DNA of 46,419 bases from an uncultured Clostridia bacterium. Lineage in GTDB: Bacteria > Bacillota > Clostridia > Oscillospirales > Ruminococcaceae. Numbering within the stretch: the first letter of the stretch is position 1; every line of letters begins with the position of its first letter. Positions 41,863 through 46,419 of the stretch are shown piece after piece. The position numbers and the translations under genes are program-made. The notes below the pieces were generated by a model. It searched no databases and was not told the origin of the DNA. It was given only the letters and a program-made list of their open reading frames with translations. Location of the stretch: assembly GCA_947627205.1 (NCBI GenBank), contig CANQVE010000014.1, forward strand, positions 1 to 46,419, in the 5' to 3' direction.

Positions 41863-43791
41863 ATGCGTAATATTTCATTCGATGTTGTTGCGCTGCTTAT
41901 ATTTGTGCTTCTTATCATCTCTGTTTTTTCAAGAAAGATGACAGTAAGCAGAAGCAACAAGTTGTTTCTGATATCTTTGTTCGTAGGCTTTATCGCTACT
42001 GCTTTCGATATATGCCGCGCTTTTTCGGAATTTTATGCACCGGCAAACGAGGCTATGTGCGAAACTTTCCATATAGGCTATCTTCTGTTCCATAATCTTC
42101 AAGGTCCTATCTACTCTATGTTCGTCATCAGCTTTATGGATATGTGGCATAAGCTTACACAGAAAAAATTATATGTCATAGCGCTCGGTCTGCCGTGGGG
42201 AATAGTAGCAGTCTTGCTTCTGACAAATCCCTTTACGCACTTTATGTTTTCGAGCGCGGGCGGATATGCTCACGGACCGCTTTTCTATTTCGTCTATGTT
42301 TCGGGAATTTTATACTTCCTCGTTGAAGTCTGCCTTATCTTCCTCGGACGAAAGAACTTCAGCCGTATGCAGATATTTGCGATGTTTTCGGTTATACTGC
42401 TTTTGTGTACGGCGATGATACTCCACAGAGTTTTCAATTCACAGCTCCTCGAATGCGTTGCAGTCGCGCTCGGCTGTTATATTCTGACCACTACCGTCCA
42501 GCGCCCCGAGGAATATATCGACACAACGACGGGACTTTTCAAGCTCGGCGCTTATGCCCGCGACGCGAAAAACTCTTTCAGAAATCAGAAACACTGGCAT
42601 ATAGTTATGCTCAATATCGCAAATTATGACAGCGTTGTACGAATGATAGGCTTTGAACAGTCAACGGATCTTCTGAAAGTGATAAGCGAAAAGATATCTT
42701 TCATAAATAAGAGCCTCGGAAAGAAAGGCATTGCTTATTATCTCGACACGGGCAGGTTCAGAATAAATTTCCCCGACAAGCACAAGGACGACGCGGAAGT
42801 TTATGCGAATATGCTCAACACCGAGCTGAAGAAAAAGATATGTCTAAACGGACTTGATATCTCGCTTATTCCGTGCATAGTGGTTGCACATTGTCCCGAG
42901 GATATTGAGAGCTTTAAGTCGCTTATGTCATTCGGACAGGATTTTCATACAAAGGTCGTTCATTCGGGAATTGTTCTTAGCGCAAAAGAAGTCTACAATC
43001 CCGACGAATTTAAGGTATCGAACAATATCGACGCGATAATAGAAAAAGCTCTCGCAAACCACAGTTTCCAGGTCTATTATCAGCCTATCTATTCGATTGA
43101 GAAGAAAAAGTTTATTTCGGCAGAGGCGCTTTTAAGGCTCTATGACGAAGAACACGGCTTTATCTCGCCCGAAGTTATTATTACAGCCGCCGAGAAAAGC
43201 GGGGCTATCCACAAGATAGGCGAGTTTGTGTTTGAAGAGGTCTGCAAGTTTATTTCGGGCGGAGAGTTCGAGAAACTCGGTCTTGAATATATCGAGGTGA
43301 ACCTTTCCGTAGCGCAGTGTATGCACGGCGACCTTGCGGACAAGATACTGCTTATCATGCAGCAATACAATGTCCCGACCGATAAAATTAACCTTGAGAT
43401 AACGGAAACCGCCGCGAGCTTTGCGCAGCGCGTTATGACCGAAAACTTAAACAAGCTCTCGCGCTCGGGTGTTTCATTCTCGCTCGACGATTACGGCACG
43501 GGTTATTCAAATATGAAGCGGGTTATTTCACTTCCGCTGAAAATAGTAAAGCTCGACAAATCGCTTGTTGATGAACAGCACAACCCGAAGATGTGGATAC
43601 TTCTGCGCAATACCGTTCAGATGCTGAAAGCTATGAATATGCAGATAGTGGTAGAGGGAATAGAAACGCGGGAAATGGTAGACTTGTTCTCCGAGTTAAA
43701 GTGCGACTTTATCCAGGGGTATTTCTTCTCAAAGCCCCTGCCCAAAGCCGAATTTATAAAGCTAATTGAAAATTCTTCGGAAACGGCATAA
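41863..43791 (+). CDS. Membrane c-di-GMP phosphodiesterase with degenerate GGDEF
   Basis: The 642-residue protein has seven or so N-terminal helices (1-205), a GGDEF-like domain (about 230-370) and a C-terminal EAL domain (about 390-635). The EAL domain keeps EALLRL, the Asn in VNLSVAQC, the ITETAAS Glu, DDYGTGYS, VKLDKSL and VVEGIET, so it should cleave c-di-GMP. In the GGDEF position the chain reads LDTGRFRINF, so no cyclase activity is expected; it may sense GTP or only pack. The N-terminal helices may sense a membrane or external cue. Transcribed alone and ended by the hairpin at 43812. Confidence 0.92.
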   Translation: MRNISFDVVALLIFVLLIISVFSRKMTVSRSNKLFLISLFVGFIATAFDICRAFSEFYAPANEAMCETFHIGYLLFHNLQGPIYSMFVISFMDMWHKLTQKKLYVIALGLPWGIVAVLLLTNPFTHFMFSSAGGYAHGPLFYFVYVSGILYFLVEVCLIFLGRKNFSRMQIFAMFSVILLLCTAMILHRVFNSQLLECVAVALGCYILTTTVQRPEEYIDTTTGLFKLGAYARDAKNSFRNQKHWHIVMLNIANYDSVVRMIGFEQSTDLLKVISEKISFINKSLGKKGIAYYLDTGRFRINFPDKHKDDAEVYANMLNTELKKKICLNGLDISLIPCIVVAHCPEDIESFKSLMSFGQDFHTKVVHSGIVLSAKEVYNPDEFKVSNNIDAIIEKALANHSFQVYYQPIYSIEKKKFISAEALLRLYDEEHGFISPEVIITAAEKSGAIHKIGEFVFEEVCKFISGGEFEKLGLEYIEVNLSVAQCMHGDLADKILLIMQQYNVPTDKINLEITETAASFAQRVMTENLNKLSRSGVSFSLDDYGTGYSNMKRVISLPLKIVKLDKSLVDEQHNPKMWILLRNTVQMLKAMNMQIVVEGIETREMVDLFSELKCDFIQGYFFSKPLPKAEFIKLIENSSETA

Positions 43792-43811
43792 GGGCTGACA
43801 AAAAAGTTAAT

Positions 43812-43855
43812 AAAAAGCGCTTGTGGTGTAAAACATACCGTTAGCGCTTTTTATA
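43812..43855 (+). terminator. Terminator of the EAL gene
   Basis: AAAAAGCGCT (43812-43821) pairs perfectly with AGCGCTTTTT (43843-43852). Confidence 0.85.
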
Positions 43856-43895
43856 TATTCAAAAGAAATTTGAAAAATATGGGAGGTATTAAATT

Positions 43896-44876
43896 ATGTG
43901 TACGGCTGCAACTTATTTAACCGAAAAAGGTTTTTATTTCGGAAGAACTCTTGATTATGAGTTCTCTTACGGTGAGAGGATATGCGTTGTTCCGAGGAAT
44001 TTTGCTGTCGGTTTAAGGCACGAACAAGCGCTCGCAAAGCATTATGCAATTATCGGAATGGCAACTATTGCTGACGATTATCCGCTGTTTTATGACGGTG
44101 TAAATGAAATGGGGCTCGCTATGGCGGGGCTTAATTTCGTAGGCAATGCCTGCTACAACGTCGGCGAAGAGGCAGGGAAAACCAACATCGCCGTGTTCGA
44201 GTTTATCCCGTATATTCTCGGAAAGTGCGCGAATATTACAGAAGCGAAAAAGGAGCTTGAAAGCCTGAACCTTATAGGCGAGGCGTTCAGCGAAAAACTG
44301 CCCTGCGCACAGCTCCACTGGCTGATATCCGACAAGAGCGGTTCAATAACGGTCGAATGTACCAAAAACGGAATGGACGTTTATGACAACCCCGTCGGAG
44401 TTTTGGCGAACAACCCGCCGTTTCCGCAGATGATGAACGCGATAAGCGACTGTGCAAATCTTTCGCCGAAACAGCCTGAAAGCGTATTTGACGGCAAAGC
44501 TCCGTTTTCGTCATATTCGCGCGGAATGGGCGGGATAGGGTTACCCGGAGATCTTTCTTCAAAATCGAGGTTTGTTAGAGCGGCGTTTGTAAAGCTGAAC
44601 TCAAAGAGCAACGGCGAAAAACTGTCCGAGATATCGCAGTTTTTCCATATTCTGGGTTCTGTTGACCAACAGCGCGGGTGCTGTGAGGTAAAGGAAAACG
44701 ATTATGAGATAACGATCTATACGGGCTGCTGTGACTGCGATAACGGAGTTTATTATTACACGGGCTATGACAATCACCAGATAAACGCCGTGGATATGCA
44801 CCGCGAGGATCTCGATTTGTCGGAACTTAAAGTATTTGAGCCGATATTTACGGAGCAGATAAACTTTATGAACTGA
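43896..44876 (+). CDS. bsh: Choloylglycine hydrolase family, bile salt hydrolase-like
   Basis: The 326-residue Ntn-hydrolase would remove glycine or taurine from conjugated bile salts. After loss of Met1, Cys2 is the nucleophile. Arg17 and Asp20 (GRTLDYE), the Asn in GLNFVGNACY, the Asn in VLANNPPF and the Arg in SRFVRAAF match the six catalytic residues of bile salt hydrolases. The family also holds penicillin V acylase and N-acyl-homoserine lactone acylases; GLNFxGNA favours the bile type of Clostridia. There is no signal peptide. GGAGG precedes the ATG. It is a single-gene transcript between two hairpins. Confidence 0.85.
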   Translation: MCTAATYLTEKGFYFGRTLDYEFSYGERICVVPRNFAVGLRHEQALAKHYAIIGMATIADDYPLFYDGVNEMGLAMAGLNFVGNACYNVGEEAGKTNIAVFEFIPYILGKCANITEAKKELESLNLIGEAFSEKLPCAQLHWLISDKSGSITVECTKNGMDVYDNPVGVLANNPPFPQMMNAISDCANLSPKQPESVFDGKAPFSSYSRGMGGIGLPGDLSSKSRFVRAAFVKLNSKSNGEKLSEISQFFHILGSVDQQRGCCEVKENDYEITIYTGCCDCDNGVYYYTGYDNHQINAVDMHREDLDLSELKVFEPIFTEQINFMN

Positions 44877-44895
44877 AAGAGCAACAAAACGTAAA

Positions 44896-44935
44896 AGGCA
44901 AGAAGCTGTTTTTAGCGGGGAACAACTTCTTGCCT
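44896..44935. terminator. Bidirectional terminator between bsh and metA
   Basis: AGGCAAGAAG (44896-44905) pairs perfectly with CTTCTTGCCT (44926-44935); A/T-rich flanks on both sides serve the two convergent genes. Confidence 0.75.
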
Positions 44936-44941
44936 CTGATT

Positions 44942-45859
44942 TTAAACGCTCTTTGAGATATCAAACGGCGTTGTCTGATAAACAAAATAGTTCAGCCAAT
45001 TTGTGAACAGAAGTGTTGAATGCGCTCTCCACTTGAGTTCGGGCTCTTTTGAGGGATCGTCGTCGGGATAATAATGCTTCGGTATCTGAGGGCTCATTCC
45101 CTTTTCAAGGTCACGGCGATATTCGCTGTCAAGCGTTTTCGCGTCATATTCCGAGTGTCCCGTTATAAAAAACCGCGAGCCGCTTTCGTTTCCGACGGCG
45201 TAAACTCCTGCTTCGTCGGAAACCGCCATAAGCCTTAGATCGGGATGTTTGAGGATATCCTCGGCGCGCGTTTCGGTGTGGCGCGAATGAGGCGCGCAGA
45301 AAACGCTGTCAAAGCCGTGGAAAAGACGCGACTTCGGCGTGAGGAGCTTATGCATAAAAACTCCCGAGCATTTTTCTTTGAGCGGATATTTTTGGATACC
45401 GTAATGGTGGAACAGCGCCGCCTGCGCTCCCCAGCATATATGGAGAGTAGAATGGACGTGTGTCGTTGTCCAGTCCATAATTTCGCAAAGCTCCTGCCAA
45501 TAGTCAACTTCTTCAAATTCAAGATGTTCAACGGGCGCGCCCGTAATAATAAACCCGTCGAAATTTCTGTCCTTTATATCGGCAAAGGTCTTGTAAAATT
45601 CAAGAAGATGCTCCTGTGGAGTGTTCTTGTTTTCATGAGTGGACATTCCAACAAGTTCTACTTCTATCTGGAGCGGAGTATTCGACAGACATCTGAGTAT
45701 CTGCGTTTCGGTAGTAATTTTCGTGGGCATAAGGTTTAAAAGACCTATTTTAAGAGGTCTGATATCTTGATGGAGCGCGCGGTATTCGGTCATTACGAAT
45801 ATGTGTTCATCTTCGAGCACGCTCTGCGCGGGCAGTCCGTCCGCGATCTTTATCGGCAT
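44942..45859 (-). CDS. metA: Homoserine O-acetyltransferase (MetA type)
   Basis: This cytosolic enzyme acylates homoserine for methionine synthesis. The 305-residue protein has [13 protein letters not shown], the nucleophile Cys in [10 protein letters not shown], and His/Glu in ITGHSEYD, the triad of the MetA (HTS) family. In the motif [11 protein letters not shown] the residue equivalent to position 111 is Glu. In this family Glu there favours acetyl-CoA and Gly favours succinyl-CoA, so acetyl transfer is expected. The leader is about 30 bases with no SAM riboswitch. Confidence 0.93.
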   Translation of the reverse strand: MPIKIADGLPAQSVLEDEHIFVMTEYRALHQDIRPLKIGLLNLMPTKITTETQILRCLSNTPLQIEVELVGMSTHENKNTPQEHLLEFYKTFADIKDRNFDGFIITGAPVEHLEFEEVDYWQELCEIMDWTTTHVHSTLHICWGAQAALFHHYGIQKYPLKEKCSGVFMHKLLTPKSRLFHGFDSVFCAPHSRHTETRAEDILKHPDLRLMAVSDEAGVYAVGNESGSRFFITGHSEYDAKTLDSEYRRDLEKGMSPQIPKHYYPDDDPSKEPELKWRAHSTLLFTNWLNYFVYQTTPFDISKSV

Positions 45860-45894
45860 TTCACATCGTTCCTTTCATTTGTCGTACAATATAG

Positions 45895-45923
45895 ATTATA
45901 TAAAAAAATTTTGATTTTGTCAA
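45895..45923 (-). promoter_or_regulatory. Promoter of metA
   Basis: On the - strand TTGACA (45923-45918), 17 bases, TATAAT (45900-45895). Confidence 0.85.
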
Positions 45924-45938
45924 GTAGAAGCAAGCATT

Positions 45939-46064
45939 TAGAGGTAAGATATAAGAAGTAAGAGTTTAAGACGGGATGTTGTTTGCTGAATATAACGCAT
46001 AAAAAGAAACAAGAGGTAAGAATCTAAAATCTTACCTCTTACCTCTAACCTCTTACTTCTAATG
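45939..46064. repeat. Heptad arrays around composite element copy 3
   Basis: 45939-45970 reads AGAGGTA, AGATATA, AGAAGTA, AGAGTTT. GCTGAATATAACGCATAAAA begins at 45985. 46012-46064 holds AGAGGTAAGA and, on the other strand, AGAAGTA, AGAGGTT, AGAGGTA, AGAGGTA, AGATTTT. AGAGGTAAGA and TCTTACCTCT form a hairpin. This is the densest heptad site in the window; no gene lies in this 300-base gap. Confidence 0.8.
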
Positions 46065-46110
46065 GTCTAACCTTTACAAAAAAGATTTTTTTGGTCGAGC
46101 TAAAAGAAAT

Positions 46111-46134
46111 CGTCCCGCAGCAGCGTGCGGGACG
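46111..46134 (-). terminator. Terminator after tRNA-Ser
   Basis: CGTCCCGCA (46111-46119) pairs perfectly with TGCGGGACG (46126-46134). On the - strand it is followed by ATTTCTTTT. A second hairpin, GCAGGGCA/TGCCCTGC, lies at about 46143-46159, next to the CCA end. Confidence 0.7.
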
Positions 46135-46159
46135 TATTAGGTGCAGGGCATTGCCCTGC

Positions 46160-46249
46160 TGGCGGAGAACGAGGGATTTGAACCCTCGCGCCGGTTACCC
46201 GACCTACTCCCTTAGCAGGGGAGCCCCTTCACCACTTGGGTAGTTCTCC
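46160..46249 (-). tRNA. tRNA-Ser (anticodon GCT)
   Basis: A 90-base type II tRNA with encoded CCA. The acceptor GGAGAAC (46249-46243) pairs with GTTCTCC (46170-46164), the discriminator is G and CCA follows at 46162-46160. The anticodon loop reads CTGCTAA, giving GCT, which reads AGC/AGT. A long variable arm (GTAGGTCGGGTAACCGGC) fits serine. The T arm has GGTTCAAATCC. Confidence 0.95.
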
Positions 46250-46342
46250 GAATGATGACCGTTTATATTCAATCACAAATAGTATTATAACATAACCGCT
46301 TTGATTTGTCAATAGCTTTTTTTAAATTAACATATATGCAGT

Positions 46343-46417
46343 GTGTTATGTTACAATAGATGTGAGACAAAAGGTATAGAAAAAGTGGTTGAGATCTGTT
46401 ATAATAAAGTTGTCACA
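46343..46417. repeat. Terminal inverted copy of a repeat, right
   Basis: The partner of 1-75, in inverted orientation, with two mismatches. It ends two bases before the window edge. Confidence 0.85.
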
Positions 46418-46419
46418 CC

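Noticed and set aside
45860-45890. SAM riboswitch before metA; T-boxes before metG and lysS
   Set aside because: The metA leader is about 30 bases, and no T-box antiterminator motif is present in front of metG or lysS.

Overview
The window looks like chromosome of a low-to-mid GC Gram-positive Clostridia, most likely an Oscillospiraceae/Ruminococcaceae-type gut anaerobe. Grounds: AGGAGG-type ribosome binding sites, many TTGACA-N17-TATAAT promoters, frequent TTG starts, a bile salt hydrolase-like gene, FtsEX beside an S41 peptidase, GreA, class II LysRS and a metazoan-gut style gene set. The assignment is inference from content; no marker rRNA is present. Both window ends carry the same 75-base sequence in inverted orientation (1-75 and 46343-46417), so the piece is bounded by two copies of one repeat.

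Layout. 1-4917: a promoter with a possible small RNA, then ppa-maf-rhomboid-SDR and glmS, all on +. 4918-15400: an accessory island behind glmS. It opens with broken serine recombinase pieces (-), continues with an AT-rich two-gene operon (a 1240-residue P-loop STAND-like protein with a degenerate SIR2-like N-terminus plus a 295-residue partner), and then a four-gene - strand cassette (radical SAM/SPASM, MFS-like membrane protein, SPL-like radical SAM, DHOD-like TIM barrel) with a divergent WYL regulator. 15517-21762: housekeeping - strand genes (amidohydrolase, DUF4085-like, nth, CorC-like, tatD, metG). 22067-31613: + strand genes (PucR/CdaR-type regulator, ftsEX, S41 peptidase, greA, lysS, an ATP-pyrophosphatase, small EamA transporter, XRE regulator, patatin). 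31867-33339: guaB (-) with a long palindromic leader. 33825-40594: rpe, a divergent RnfD/E/A-like membrane triad, an exported protein, yajC, a TetR-type regulator, an AEC transporter, and a structured leader ahead of a small zinc-ribbon membrane protein. 40748-46249: yitT (-), an EAL phosphodiesterase, a bile salt hydrolase-like enzyme, metA (-) and tRNA-Ser(GCT) (-).

Most notable. (1) The RnfD/E/A-like triad has the family folds but has lost every cofactor residue I can align: the four Cys that hold the intramembrane [2Fe-2S] cluster and the covalent FMN Thr. There is no rnfB, rnfC or rnfG beside it. This is the best candidate here for an undescribed system. (2) The STAND operon and (3) the WYL-controlled double radical SAM cassette are candidate accessory (defence or modification) systems. 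(4) Intergenic spaces are seeded with degenerate heptanucleotide repeats of two families (AGARGTW and ACAGTNN), often paired as inverted copies that make terminator-like hairpins, and one array reaches into a coding 3' end. (5) rpe and the ATP-pyrophosphatase gene appear to start at ATC and ATA behind good ribosome binding sites.

I saw no rRNA, CRISPR array, intact transposase, T-box, SAM riboswitch or glmS ribozyme.
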